DNA of 64,000 nt. It comes from a virus. Each line of letters starts with the position of its first letter. The stretch's first letter is position 1. The notes beneath the pieces were generated by a model. It was not told the origin of the DNA, searched no databases, and saw only the letters and a list, made by a program, of their open reading frames with translations. The stretch is from IMG/VR virus record IMGVR_UViG_3300046559_000436, positions 1-64,000 of that record; one strand, 5' to 3'. Both the position numbers and the translations under genes were made by a program. Of this stretch, positions 16,194 through 24,601 are shown piece after piece.

Positions 16194-18041
16194 ATGGCAA
16201 TGGAACTCCTCGACGCCGAGAAGATCGGCCCGGCCGGTATCACCGGCTCGGTCATCAACGAGGCCGCTCGCGAGGCCGGTAACTACGGCAACACTCACGA
16301 GATGCTCAAGCACCGTGTCACCGGCCTGGTCAAGGGCGCTGGCTTCGCGGCTCCGGGTGGCAACACCCCACTGACCGACAACGGCCAGATCCTGACCAAG
16401 GCCCACCAGGCCGCCCTCGACATCCGGACCTCGACCTACCAGGGCTACTCGGACCGCCAGTCGGTGGTCAAGAGCCTGAACGGTGGGTTCCTGAACCAGT
16501 TCGGCTACCTCAAGTCCGCTCTGAGTGCTCCGTCCATCGGGGAGCAGGTGCAGCAGCTCGTTGGCGGCATGCCGGGCGGCGCTGACGCTCTGAAGTCGTT
16601 CACGGCGGGCAACCTGGGCATCGGCTCGATCTACGGCCTGGTCCCGTTCGACCTGCTCGCGCCATCGCGCCTGATCTACCCGATGTACACCGTCTTCCGG
16701 AACAAGTTCCCACGGCCGCAGGGCCAGGGCACCAGCCGGATCGAGAAGGTGTTCACCGGCATCTCCGGTTCGCAGACCGGCGGCCAGGGCGTCGTCGACA
16801 TCTCGATCCCGGAGCTGGTCCAGGCCGGTGCTTCGATGTCGAGCACGCAGTGGCCGCTGAACCTGCCGAGCCAGGGCTCGCAGACGCAAGTGACTCTGAA
16901 CGTCCCCTACAAGTTCTTCGGCCTCACCGAGTCCCTGTCGTGGCTGTCGCAGTTCAGCGGTCAGGGCTTCGAGGACATCTCGGCCCTCGCGAACCTCATC
17001 CTCCTCCAGGAGATGATGCTCGGCGAGGAGTACCAGATGATCGCTGGCTCCAGCACCACGCTGAGCGCTCCGACCGTGGTCTCTCTCACCGCCCGCACCG
17101 CTGGTTCCGGTGAGACCACCGTTGGCACCAACGCCAACTTCACGGTCTTCGTCACCGCGACCAACTACTACGGTGAGACCACCGCCGCGCAGTCCTCCAC
17201 CATCGCCACCACCACCGGCCAGGTCGTCGACCTCACCGCCACTCTCCCGCCCGGCGGCCAGCAGCTCAACATCTACGTCTCCGTCAACGCCTCTCCGACT
17301 CGCGCCAACGCGTTCCTGGTCAAGTCCGGCGTCGGCGGCTCCAAGTTCACCGTTCAGGGTACCATCCCTGGCTCGGGCGCCAACCCTCCCGCCGCCGACA
17401 CCGGGACCGGTTCTCAGAACCGCATGGAGGGTCTGATCCCGACCCTGACCGGCAAGTCCAACACCTCGGGCATCTACCCGGCCAACTGGCAGGGCGGCTA
17501 CGTCAACCAGAACGTCGGCACCCACCTCGGCTTCAACGCCATCTACACCGCGCTGCAGGCCCTGTGGGACGGCGCGCAGGGCTCCGGCAACAACCCGGGT
17601 GCGTTCCGTGCCGACCCGGCGGAGATCGTCGGCGAGGGTGGCGACATCATGCGCCTCTCGAACGACGTGATCTCCCAGGGCGCGGCCACCAACTACCGCC
17701 TGTTCCTCGACCAGCCTGACGTGGGCGGCGTTCGGGTCGGTGCGGCGGTCTCCGAGTTCCAGAACCCGATCACCCGCTCTGTGCTCAAGCTGGTCGTCCA
17801 CCCGTGGCTGACCCAGGGCACCGCGATGCTGATGTCCTACCAGCTCCCGCAGACCTGGTCGAACGTCTCCAACGCGTGGGAGATGACGGTCGTCCAGGAC
17901 TACATGTCCATCGCCTGGCCGGTCATCGACGCGACCTTCCGCTACTCGATCTTCCTCTACGGCGCGATGGTCGCCCACGCCCCGCAGTACTCGGGCATCC
18001 TCCAGGGTCTCCAGATCTCGGACACCACTCCGTTCAGCTAA
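16194..18041 (+). CDS. Major capsid protein with inserted Ig/FN3-like domain
   Basis: A 615-residue shell protein, inferred from its place after the protease-scaffold, its large size and HK97-like features: a helical N-arm, a loop-rich middle and a C-terminal strand region (QNPITRSVLKLVVHPWL, FRYSIFLYGAMVAHAP). Residues about 288-405 are a Thr/Val/Gly-rich beta insertion resembling an Ig or FN3 fold (GETTVGTNANFTVFVTATNY). Codons end almost only in C or G, more strictly than in neighbouring genes, consistent with very high expression. A hairpin follows the stop. Confidence 0.85.
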   Translation: MAMELLDAEKIGPAGITGSVINEAAREAGNYGNTHEMLKHRVTGLVKGAGFAAPGGNTPLTDNGQILTKAHQAALDIRTSTYQGYSDRQSVVKSLNGGFLNQFGYLKSALSAPSIGEQVQQLVGGMPGGADALKSFTAGNLGIGSIYGLVPFDLLAPSRLIYPMYTVFRNKFPRPQGQGTSRIEKVFTGISGSQTGGQGVVDISIPELVQAGASMSSTQWPLNLPSQGSQTQVTLNVPYKFFGLTESLSWLSQFSGQGFEDISALANLILLQEMMLGEEYQMIAGSSTTLSAPTVVSLTARTAGSGETTVGTNANFTVFVTATNYYGETTAAQSSTIATTTGQVVDLTATLPPGGQQLNIYVSVNASPTRANAFLVKSGVGGSKFTVQGTIPGSGANPPAADTGTGSQNRMEGLIPTLTGKSNTSGIYPANWQGGYVNQNVGTHLGFNAIYTALQALWDGAQGSGNNPGAFRADPAEIVGEGGDIMRLSNDVISQGAATNYRLFLDQPDVGGVRVGAAVSEFQNPITRSVLKLVVHPWLTQGTAMLMSYQLPQTWSNVSNAWEMTVVQDYMSIAWPVIDATFRYSIFLYGAMVAHAPQYSGILQGLQISDTTPFS

Positions 18042-18053
18042 GACCCCCGGACC

Positions 18054-18087
18054 GCTAGGGGCGGGTGTCGCACCCACCCGCCCCTAG
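18054..18087 (+). terminator. Hairpin after the major capsid gene, no U-tract
   Basis: Perfect 13-bp stem CTAGGGGCGGGTG / CACCCGCCCCTAG with an 8-nt loop. No T-run follows, so it may stabilise the capsid mRNA or partly terminate transcription. Confidence 0.55.
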
Positions 18088-18114
18088 CTTCGATCAAAAC
18101 AAGGAGATCCTCGG

Positions 18115-18441
18115 ATGCCGATCTTCGGCTCGAACGTCCAGACCACCTCGGTTGGCAACTCTGCCACCCAGGTGTTCAACCCGAACGCTGCGCCGTACTC
18201 CACGCTCGCCGGTCCGCTCAAGGACCCGGTCATCGAGAACACCAGCGCCACTGTGACCGTCTACCTGGGTCAGTCGGCCGTCACCGCCGTCACTGGCCTT
18301 CCGCTCGCACCGGGCCAGCAGATCACCTACAACGGCTTCTCGACGGCGGCCGGTTCCGGCGGTACTGCGCTGTACGCCATCACGTCGTCCGGTACCGCCG
18401 TCGTCGTGGCCGGTCTCGCCACCATCAACATCAACGAGTAA
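18115..18441 (+). CDS. Small virion protein, possible head decoration (108 aa)
   Basis: Strong ribosome site (aaggagatcc). A beta-rich protein with Thr/Val/Gly composition and VTVYLGQSAVTAV and LPLAPGQQITYNG motifs. It lies directly behind the capsid gene between two hairpins and shares its strict C/G-ending codon use, which suggests a high-copy virion protein such as a decoration protein. No family is confirmed. Confidence 0.55.
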   Translation: MPIFGSNVQTTSVGNSATQVFNPNAAPYSTLAGPLKDPVIENTSATVTVYLGQSAVTAVTGLPLAPGQQITYNGFSTAAGSGGTALYAITSSGTAVVVAGLATININE

Positions 18442-18455
18442 CAACACCCCCGGTC

Positions 18456-18483
18456 GGCTGCAGCCGTGAAAGCGGCTGCAGCC
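18456..18483 (+). terminator. Intercistronic hairpin, no U-tract
   Basis: GGCTGCAGCCG and CGGCTGCAGCC form an 11-bp stem with a 6-nt loop (tgaaag). No T-run follows. Probably an mRNA-stability or attenuation element between two virion genes. Confidence 0.45.
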
Positions 18484-18506
18484 CCCCTCACGATTGGGTA
18501 TGCAAC

Positions 18507-18977
18507 GTGTCTCTCAACGGAACACTCCAGCAGCCGGGTGTGATGCTGATCGAGAGCCAGACGGTTTTCGACAACACGGTCACCTTCTCCCCCGGCACTC
18601 CTCTGGTGTCTCAGGGCCCCGTCACCCTCAACACCATCAACGGCGGCGGCACTGTCCCAACCATCGCCACTGTCACCGCTGGTGCTGGCGTCGGTTCGAC
18701 CGCCACCCTCAAGGTCGGCCACGACGTCGGTGGCTCGTTCGTACTGACCGCTGCTGGCACCCCGGCGGCCGGTCCGATCGCCACCGTGACCTTCGGAACC
18801 CCATTGACAGCCGCTCCGGTGTCTGTCGTGGTCTCCGCCGTGGACACCACCGGCTCTCCGCTCCTGGTGGTCAACGTGGGCGCGGGAGCCTTCGCAACGA
18901 CGGGATTCAGCATCGTCGGTCCGGCTCTCACCGCTGCTCACACCTACCTGATCTCGTACCAGGTGGTCGCGTCGTAA
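18507..18977 (+). CDS. Beta-rich virion protein (156 aa)
   Basis: Starts at GTG; the nearby ATG is out of frame. Thr, Val, Gly and Ala dominate, with repeated short strands (VTAGAGVGSTATLKVG, VVVSAVDTTGSPLLVV). It lies among head genes and ends in a TAATG overlap with the next gene. Probably a decoration or minor capsid protein, though no family is recognised. Confidence 0.55.
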   Translation: MSLNGTLQQPGVMLIESQTVFDNTVTFSPGTPLVSQGPVTLNTINGGGTVPTIATVTAGAGVGSTATLKVGHDVGGSFVLTAAGTPAAGPIATVTFGTPLTAAPVSVVVSAVDTTGSPLLVVNVGAGAFATTGFSIVGPALTAAHTYLISYQVVAS

Positions 18978-19261
18978 TGCTTCACCTCGACCAGACTTTC
19001 ATCGCCGCTTCCCCCGCAATCACCAAGTTCGTGGACGTCCCACCGGGCCCGTGTTCGGTGGTTATCAGCGTGCTTCAGTCTGGTGCTGCGGTAAGCGTTG
19101 GCTCGTCCAGCACGGCCACCACGTCCACCAACGGATTCGTGGCCAACGCAGGTCAGAGCGTCACCATCAACCAGCCGGTTGGCGCATCTGGAGTGACCCT
19201 GTATGGTGTCGGCATCGGCGGAACTGCTATCATTAGCACAGCGATAGCGATCCAGGGTTAA
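18977..19261 (+). CDS. Beta-rich virion protein (94 aa)
   Basis: The ATG overlaps the preceding stop (TAATG). Has SVVISVLQSGAAVSVGSS and a C-terminal strand region (TLYGVGIGGTAIISTAIAI). Composition matches the two preceding small virion proteins, so it may be a distant paralogue or partner. Function is unknown. Confidence 0.5.
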   Translation: MLHLDQTFIAASPAITKFVDVPPGPCSVVISVLQSGAAVSVGSSSTATTSTNGFVANAGQSVTINQPVGASGVTLYGVGIGGTAIISTAIAIQG

Positions 19262-19275
19262 CGTAGGAGTTGCGG

Positions 19276-19614
19276 ATGGGTGTCAAGGTTCAGCTACCCC
19301 CCGGGTGCAAGGGCTTCGATTGCGCCGACGGTACGAAGTACACCGCCAAGAAGTCGGGCGGTACCGTCGAGGTGTCCGAACGCCATGCTGCCGCCATCAA
19401 CGGCGGTCAATACGGGCAGACCGACTTCATCAGCGCGAAGGGGGCGCTGAATCTCGGCACCAGGGACGGCCGATGGTGTCAGAAGTGCAACCGCATCTGG
19501 AACGCCTGGAACAAGGTTTGCTCCAAGTGCGGAGACCCCACGGTAACTGAGGCAGAGCTAGCGGAGGCTGGCGGAATTCAGACGACTCCGCCGTCCCCGT
19601 ACAACGCTGCCTGA
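19276..19614 (+). CDS. Zinc-ribbon head-module protein (112 aa)
   Basis: The ATG at 19276 is preceded by taggag. The N-terminal half includes VQLPPGCKGFDCADG and KYTAKKSGGTVEVSERHAAA, which resembles small head-module proteins. The C-terminal half has CQKC-x(11)-CSKCGD, a clear zinc ribbon. It is one of several zinc-binding proteins packed between capsid and connector genes. Confidence 0.6.
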   Translation: MGVKVQLPPGCKGFDCADGTKYTAKKSGGTVEVSERHAAAINGGQYGQTDFISAKGALNLGTRDGRWCQKCNRIWNAWNKVCSKCGDPTVTEAELAEAGGIQTTPPSPYNAA

Positions 19615-19639
19615 CCAACAAAAGACAGGAGAAACGAGT

Positions 19640-20254
19640 ATGACTATTCACGCGCGGTCCGACGTGGCTGCGGTTACCATTTCCCCGGACAGCGGAGGTT
19701 GTGGCCAGTTCCACAGCCGACCCGTGCACCAGGGAGCCCCCGTGAAGCTGTGGAGCCTGACGTGCACTCCATGTGAGAGCGTTCTGAAGAACGATTCTCA
19801 CTGGTCCGGGACCATCAGCGGCATTCCCGAGACTCCGGACGAGAAGGAGTACCGGGAGGATCAGGAGACCAAGGGTCGTCTCGACCAGCAGAACCAGACT
19901 GCTGAGGCTCTGTCCAAGCTTGGGTCTCTGGGAGACCTTCCGGCGGCCATTGCGCAGCTGGCCAACATGTTCTCCAACCCCGACCACCGCCCGCGTACTG
20001 ACGATCGTTCCTGCACTTCGTGTGGGTCCAAGATGGTCATGGGCGCCAAGTTCTGCGGTGAGTGTGGCGCCAAGGACGCTGATGACGTCGTACTAGACTC
20101 CAGCATCGAGGAGAGTGAGCTGATGGTGGGGGCTCACATCGACGTCGAGTCTCTCAGCCACCAGCAGCTGAAGGACCTGGCCAAGGAGAAGGGCATCCCG
20201 AGCCCGCATATCATCAAGAAGGCGGAGCTGGTCCGGATTCTGTCCGGTAAGTAA
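19640..20254 (+). CDS. Zinc-ribbon protein with SAP/HeH-like C terminus
   Basis: A 204-residue protein with a good ribosome site (aggagaaac). The N-terminal third has two Cys pairs (GGCGQFH, TCTPCES). A helical linker follows, then a zinc ribbon CTSC-x(10)-CGECGAK. The last 35 residues (LKDLAKEKGIPSPHIIKKAE) resemble the helix-extended-helix fold of SAP or Rho-N domains, which often bind nucleic acid. It may contact packaged DNA or the portal ring, by inference. Confidence 0.55.
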   Translation: MTIHARSDVAAVTISPDSGGCGQFHSRPVHQGAPVKLWSLTCTPCESVLKNDSHWSGTISGIPETPDEKEYREDQETKGRLDQQNQTAEALSKLGSLGDLPAAIAQLANMFSNPDHRPRTDDRSCTSCGSKMVMGAKFCGECGAKDADDVVLDSSIEESELMVGAHIDVESLSHQQLKDLAKEKGIPSPHIIKKAELVRILSGK

Positions 20255-20262
20255 GGAGCGGG

Positions 20263-20445
20263 ATGGCGCGGGGACGACACACCTGCCGTATTTGTCCCCG
20301 CAGGGGGCGGCCACCGGTCGGTCAATGCCGCGATTGCGGATCTCAGTTTTGCGATCGGCATGGCACCTGGACTTCCGACCGGTGGCTTTGCTCTAAGTGC
20401 GACAGGATCTACGCCAAGGAAGCGATTAACCAGCAATGGCTCTGA
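20263..20445 (+). CDS. Small zinc-finger protein (60 aa)
   Basis: Ribosome site aaggagcgg precedes the ATG. It is packed with metal ligands: CRIC, CRDC, CDRH and CSKC in order, enough for two zinc sites. Its end overlaps the connector gene start by 10 nt. No specific family is recognised; RNA- or protein-binding is possible. Confidence 0.55.
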   Translation: MARGRHTCRICPRRGRPPVGQCRDCGSQFCDRHGTWTSDRWLCSKCDRIYAKEAINQQWL

Positions 20446-21377
20446 CCCCGTATGTGACGCCTAGTATGCTGACCAACGCTCCTACCGGCGTGTCCTGGCA
20501 GATCATCCCGTTCCCCAAGTCCAGCAGTCAGCAGCAGCTCGACGAGCAGACCAACATTTGCAACCGGGCTACTGCCATTGTCGATGGATACTGTAACCAG
20601 ATCCTGCGCTCCACCGTCGACAATGAGTTCATCAACGGGCCCGGCAACTACCGGACCAACTTCCGCAGTGCGACGGGCGAAACCAGGATCGTCTTGTCCC
20701 GGTGGCCGATCACCAACATTCTGGCCGTTCAGTGGACCTCAACCGCTTCTTACCCTCGGGTGTACCAGACCGTCCCAACCGGCATGTACGAGATTGAGCG
20801 TCCCGTTCTCGGTCTCTACCAGTCGTCCGCCCCTACCGGATCTGGTGATGGTGGTCAGTCCATCACCATCGCCCCTGGTTTCGGTGGGTGGGCCAACGGC
20901 CGACAGGGCTACCGGTATCTGATCAGCTACACCAACGGGTGGCCCCACACCAGCCTTACCGCTGCTGTCTTGGCCGGAGCCACCACCCTCTCGGTTGACG
21001 ACGTAACCGGGTGGGCTGGCGCCTCTGGGATCATCTACGACTCCACTGTCCAGGAGAGTGTGGTAGTCACTTCAGTAACCGCCAACACCCCTCTCCAACT
21101 TCCCAATGGAGTGGGCACGGCCTTGTCCGGTCCGGGAACTCTGACTTTGTCTGCCCCGCTGACCAACGCCCACGCAGCTGGAACCGTGGTGTCAACCCTT
21201 CCCGGTTCCATTCTGTGGGCCACGATGCTCCAGGCCACCGCCCAGGCTCTAGAGGCCGGTATCACGTCGGTTTCTATTCAGAACATGCCCGGGTCGATAA
21301 CCACCGGCGGCAAGGGAGTTCACGACCTCTTGATGGAATCCGACCTGCTCTTGGCTCCCTACCGCCGTCTGATTTAG
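20436..21377 (+). CDS. Head-tail connector protein with inserted beta repeat
   Basis: A 313-residue protein. The N-terminal helices (QQQLDEQTNICNRATAIVDG) and C-terminal helix (AQALEAGITSVSIQN) fit gp6-like connector proteins that dock below the portal. Residues about 174-256 are a beta insert (GATTLSVDDVTGW ... NAHAAGTVVST) that closely resembles the three repeats in the tail tube protein at 22917. Its place after the head genes and before the neck genes supports the call. Confidence 0.65.
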   Translation: MALTPYVTPSMLTNAPTGVSWQIIPFPKSSSQQQLDEQTNICNRATAIVDGYCNQILRSTVDNEFINGPGNYRTNFRSATGETRIVLSRWPITNILAVQWTSTASYPRVYQTVPTGMYEIERPVLGLYQSSAPTGSGDGGQSITIAPGFGGWANGRQGYRYLISYTNGWPHTSLTAAVLAGATTLSVDDVTGWAGASGIIYDSTVQESVVVTSVTANTPLQLPNGVGTALSGPGTLTLSAPLTNAHAAGTVVSTLPGSILWATMLQATAQALEAGITSVSIQNMPGSITTGGKGVHDLLMESDLLLAPYRRLI

Positions 21378-21411
21378 TACGGTAAAATTTAGCTTGTAGG
21401 AGGAGGGTGGC

Positions 21412-21711
21412 GTGGCAAAGTCGTCCAGAAGATCCACTAGCCGCAGAACTCCGACAGCCAAAAACGGAGTGGCCGGTCGTAGAGTAGCGGCAGCCGGAAT
21501 CTTGATATCCCCTACTCTTATGCGTCGCAAGGCCACCACCGTCAGGACCATCAACGCCGCCAACATCTTGTCTTTCAGCAGGAAGCAGGGAACCACCCGC
21601 GTCGGAGAGATCCACGGGTTCAGAACGGTCAACGCTCCTGGTTCTGGGCGGAAGTCCATCAGAGTGTCGCCCGCCTTGCACGGGGTCAACGCTCCGAAGG
21701 GCAGGTATTAA
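21412..21711 (+). CDS. Basic neck/connector-region protein (99 aa)
   Basis: GTG start behind an excellent ribosome site (aggaggagg). Very Arg/Lys/Ser-rich N terminus (SSRRSTSRRTPTAKNG), so probably nucleic-acid contacting or disordered. Lies between the connector and the tail-completion genes. No family is recognised. Confidence 0.5.
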   Translation: MAKSSRRSTSRRTPTAKNGVAGRRVAAAGILISPTLMRRKATTVRTINAANILSFSRKQGTTRVGEIHGFRTVNAPGSGRKSIRVSPALHGVNAPKGRY

Positions 21712-22221
21712 ATGCCCTTGAACAGCGTTCAAATCTACGTCGCGAACCTTTTGAATGACCTTGAAGTTCCGATGGGTGGTATTCCTCCGGTCGAAGCGTA
21801 TATTACCCCTCCAGTCTACGAGGATATCGACCGACCAAAGGCGTACGTGTGGGGTGGGAGGGCGCGCGGTCATCGACACACCATGCCTCGCAACACGACC
21901 GGTCAGATAGTCGACGGTCATTCAGGCTTCAAGCGAATCGACTGGCATGTTGACATCTACCTGGTCTACGAGACCACCCCGGATTCAGCTAGCATTGACC
22001 AAGAATTCCCGGTCATTGTCGACGCTGTCAAAACCAAGCTCTGGACCACTCCCCTCAACGCCTTCATCACGGACCCTACCACAAACGTAACATCTCAGAT
22101 TACTTCCATCGGCGAGGAATGGGATTATGAGATGCTGCCGGAGCGCACACCCAACACACTTCGGATGATTTACTACTCGGCTCGAATCACCATGATGGTG
22201 ACAGAGATAGTGCAGGGCTGA
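21712..22221 (+). CDS. Head-tail joining protein (169 aa)
   Basis: The ATG follows the preceding stop with no gap. Mixed alpha/beta protein containing VEAYITPPVYEDIDRPKAYV and FKRIDWHVDIYLVYET, typical of tail-terminator or joining proteins in this genome position. The next gene is HK97 gp10-like, which supports a neck role. The call rests mainly on gene order. Confidence 0.55.
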   Translation: MPLNSVQIYVANLLNDLEVPMGGIPPVEAYITPPVYEDIDRPKAYVWGGRARGHRHTMPRNTTGQIVDGHSGFKRIDWHVDIYLVYETTPDSASIDQEFPVIVDAVKTKLWTTPLNAFITDPTTNVTSQITSIGEEWDYEMLPERTPNTLRMIYYSARITMMVTEIVQG

Positions 22222-22664
22222 TGTTCAGTACCTCCATCAAGATCACCGGCAAGTACGGGATGTCCGATCTTTCCATCCTGCGGGCCATTACCGTGTGGGA
22301 AGCTGAAATAGCTCCCGCGCTACTGGCCGAAGTGAAGAGACGAGCCCCGGTCTACCCTCAGGGTGGCGGCAGGCTTCGGGATTCCATGTACCTCAGTCGC
22401 AGATCCTCTGGTCAGGGGCTGGAAGCTCGAATCATGAGTTCTGCCCCGTACGCCGAATTTGTCGTGAGAGGCACATCCCCTCACATCATTGAGCCAAAAA
22501 GCTCACTTGCGCTACACTGGTCTGGTAAGGGTTCTGACGTTTACGCGGCCAGAGTCAACCACCCAGGCAATAAGGCCAACCCGTTCGTTCAGCAAGCCAT
22601 CTCGGCCTTGATGCCGATGATGACTGCAAAGCTCAGAACACGCGTTCAGGAAGAGTTCGAGTGA
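22221..22664 (+). CDS. HK97 gp10-like tail-completion protein
   Basis: A 147-residue protein with the recognisable gp10 pattern: RLRDSMYLSRR, SSAPYAEFVVRGTSPH, then HPGNKANPFVQQA near the end. Members of this family sit at the neck and complete the head-tail joint. Its stop overlaps the next start by 4 nt. Good match in length and position. Confidence 0.75.
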   Translation: MFSTSIKITGKYGMSDLSILRAITVWEAEIAPALLAEVKRRAPVYPQGGGRLRDSMYLSRRSSGQGLEARIMSSAPYAEFVVRGTSPHIIEPKSSLALHWSGKGSDVYAARVNHPGNKANPFVQQAISALMPMMTAKLRTRVQEEFE

Positions 22665-22903
22665 CGACCACGAAGCTAGTGTATAATGGTTCTGTGACAA
22701 CCTCGTTCTCAGCCATCAACGCTGAACTGAAGCCGGGCGAGGAGTTTTACGTGCCGGACGGCCTGGCGGAGTCCTTTCTACAGCGGCCCGACGTCGAGCT
22801 TGCCACCGACCACGGGATGGCTGAATCGGACGATCCCAAGCCAATCCGGACAAAGTCCACCACTCAGCTGAAGCCAGCGGCCGAAGCGCCCGAGGCCAAG
22901 TAA
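22661..22903 (+). CDS. Hypothetical protein (80 aa), possible second leaderless start
   Basis: The GTG start at 22661 overlaps the previous stop (GTGA). A second in-frame GTG at 22694 lies exactly 6 nt after a perfect TATAAT, the same geometry as the leaderless genes here, so a 69-residue form may also be made. Acidic, Pro-rich protein (KPGEEFYVPDGLAESFLQRP). No family is recognised; it precedes the tail tube gene. Confidence 0.55.
   Translation: MTTTKLVYNGSVTTSFSAINAELKPGEEFYVPDGLAESFLQRPDVELATDHGMAESDDPKPIRTKSTTQLKPAAEAPEAK
22682..22687 (+). promoter_or_regulatory. Internal -10 box (TATAAT) before a GTG
   Basis: Perfect TATAAT followed by 6 nt and an in-frame GTG at 22694. No clear -35 at 17-18 bp, so activity is less certain. 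It could start transcription of the tail genes. Confidence 0.4.
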
Positions 22904-22916
22904 CCACTAGGGGTAT

Positions 22917-24575
22917 ATGGCATTCCCGAACATTACGGAGCGCTCTGGCGCTCAGTCTGCCACGGGCTTCACCCGAGAGACCACTTTCGGCGCCCCGCTG
23001 GCGGCTTCCAGCTACCTGCCGATGATGAGCAACACCCTGGAACTCGATCCCGGGTGGTTCACTCCTCACGTCATGCAGGCCAACCGCGCGCTGCAGGTAT
23101 ACAACCTGTATGGTGAGCAGAAGTTCACCGGCGCTATCGAGGGTCCGCTGTTCCCGACGAACGGCGTGGCGTTCCTCCTCGGCTCCATCGGCTTCGACGC
23201 CCAGATCGGGTATGGCGTCACCGGCACCCCCAGCATGGTCGCGTCCGTCACTACGACCACGACGGCGTCCATCGCGTTCGGTACCAGCGTCGTGGCTGTC
23301 ACCTCGGCCACTGGATTCGCGGTCGGCCAGACTATCAATGTCGACACAGGTCTGCTGGCCGAGACCCGTCGCATTGCGTCTATCTCCGGCTCGAACATCA
23401 CCGTCGACGTGGCGTTCTCTCAGAATCACGCCATCGGCGTCAACGTCACCACCTTCGGTCTGACCTCGACCACTGTCAACGGTTCCACCATCGCGGGTGC
23501 TACTACAGTCACCCTGACTTCGGCTACTGGGTTCGCCGTCGGTCAGTTCATCACGGTCGATACCGGACTGAACGCCGAGACCCGACGCATCACCGTCGTG
23601 GCTGTCAACGTCATCACGGTAGACGCAGCGTTCAACCTGGCCCACAACACGTTGGTCCCGGCTGTCACTGCCTCTACCACTACGATGTCGGCCCCTTCGA
23701 TCGCCACCGCCACCTCGATCACAGTGACTTCGGCCACCGGCATCGTTCAGGGTACGATCATCCAGATCGACACCAACAGCCCGACCGGCGGTTTCACCTC
23801 CGAGGTCCGTAAGGTCACCAACGTGGTCTCCACCACGCTGACCCTGGATGTGGCGCTGACCTACGCTCACGCGTCGGGTGCGGTGGTAACGGTCGTGGTG
23901 ACTCCGTTCGCCCACACGGTGCTGGATGCCCCATCGATCCCGTCGTTCACGATCGAAAAGAACGTCGGTAACTTCCAGTCGCTCCAGTTCGCCGGTTCTC
24001 GCATCGGCAAGATGGACGTCAAGGTTCCGACTGGGAACAACGCAGCCACCATCACGGCCGACATGACCGGTCGGTCGGTAGCCATCCTGCCCACTCCGTC
24101 CGCTGTGTCGGTACTGAACGAGCAGCCGTACGTGTTCGCCGAGGCCGCGCTGGTCTACAACGGCAACCTTCGCGCCGACGTCCGAAACGTGAACATCACG
24201 ATCGACAACGGCCTCAAGCCGGTGTACACCTACTCCGGCAACCGTGGCCCGTCGTTCATCACCCCGGTCACTCTGCACGTCTCCGGTTCGTTCGAGGCGG
24301 TCTGGTCGAGCTTCAACGACCCAACCTACGGCGACTTCACCCAGATGCAGCAGGGCAACCTGGCTGCTCTGAGCGTCTCTCTGGTCCACGCGACTACCAA
24401 CAACACAGTGACCATCACCATCAACCAGATCGCTCTGGCCAAGTTCGCCAACGACATCAAGATGGAGGACGTCATCCTGTCGTCCCTCAACTTCGAGGCG
24501 ACTAAGCCGGTGTCTGGACCGTTCCTGAACACCATCACCGCCGTGGTGCAGGACACCCAGTACCTCCCGTTCTAA
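22917..24575 (+). CDS. Major tail tube protein with three inserted beta repeats
   Basis: A 552-residue protein. The outer parts (TRETTFGAPLAASSYLPM, EDVILSSLNFEATKPVSG) fit tail tube proteins of long-tailed phages, and its position before the chaperones and tape measure is the usual one. Residues about 115-330 hold three copies of a roughly 70-residue domain with core TSATGFAVGQ-x-I-x-VDTG and ETRRI. These would project from the tube surface as decorations. The same module occurs once in the connector at 20436. Confidence 0.78.
   Translation: MAFPNITERSGAQSATGFTRETTFGAPLAASSYLPMMSNTLELDPGWFTPHVMQANRALQVYNLYGEQKFTGAIEGPLFPTNGVAFLLGSIGFDAQIGYGVTGTPSMVASVTTTTTASIAFGTSVVAVTSATGFAVGQTINVDTGLLAETRRIASISGSNITVDVAFSQNHAIGVNVTTFGLTSTTVNGSTIAGATTVTLTSATGFAVGQFITVDTGLNAETRRITVVAVNVITVDAAFNLAHNTLVPAVTASTTTMSAPSIATATSITVTSATGIVQGTIIQIDTNSPTGGFTSEVRKVTNVVSTTLTLDVALTYAHASGAVVTVVVTPFAHTVLDAPSIPSFTIEKNVGNFQSLQFAGSRIGKMDVKVPTGNNAATITADMTGRSVAILPTPSAVSVLNEQPYVFAEAALVYNGNLRADVRNVNITIDNGLKPVYTYSGNRGPSFITPVTLHVSGSFEAVWSSFNDPTYGDFTQMQQGNLAALSVSLVHATTNNTVTITINQIALAKFANDIKMEDVILSSLNFEATKPVSGPFLNTITAVVQDTQYLPF
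23260..23903 (+). repeat. Three tandem coding repeats in the tail tube gene
   Basis: Three copies of a module of about 210 bases. Shared protein cores: TSATGFAVGQTINVDTG, TSATGFAVGQFITVDTG, TSATGIVQGTIIQIDT, each followed by an ETRRI or SEVRK motif and a VDVAF-like strand. Confidence 0.75.
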
Positions 24576-24601
24576 TCCGATCAAAGGTGCGATAGAGAAC
24601 C

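Noticed and set aside
14064-18077. A 1337-codon open frame on the minus strand opposite the protease and capsid genes
   Set aside because: It is a by-product of strict C/G third-position bias in the genes on the + strand. Composition is Arg/Gly/Val/Leu-rich without domains, and it spans two well-supported genes.
22716-24584. A 622-codon minus-strand frame opposite the tail tube gene
   Set aside because: Asp/Arg/Gly-rich shadow of the repeated + strand gene with no recognisable domain.
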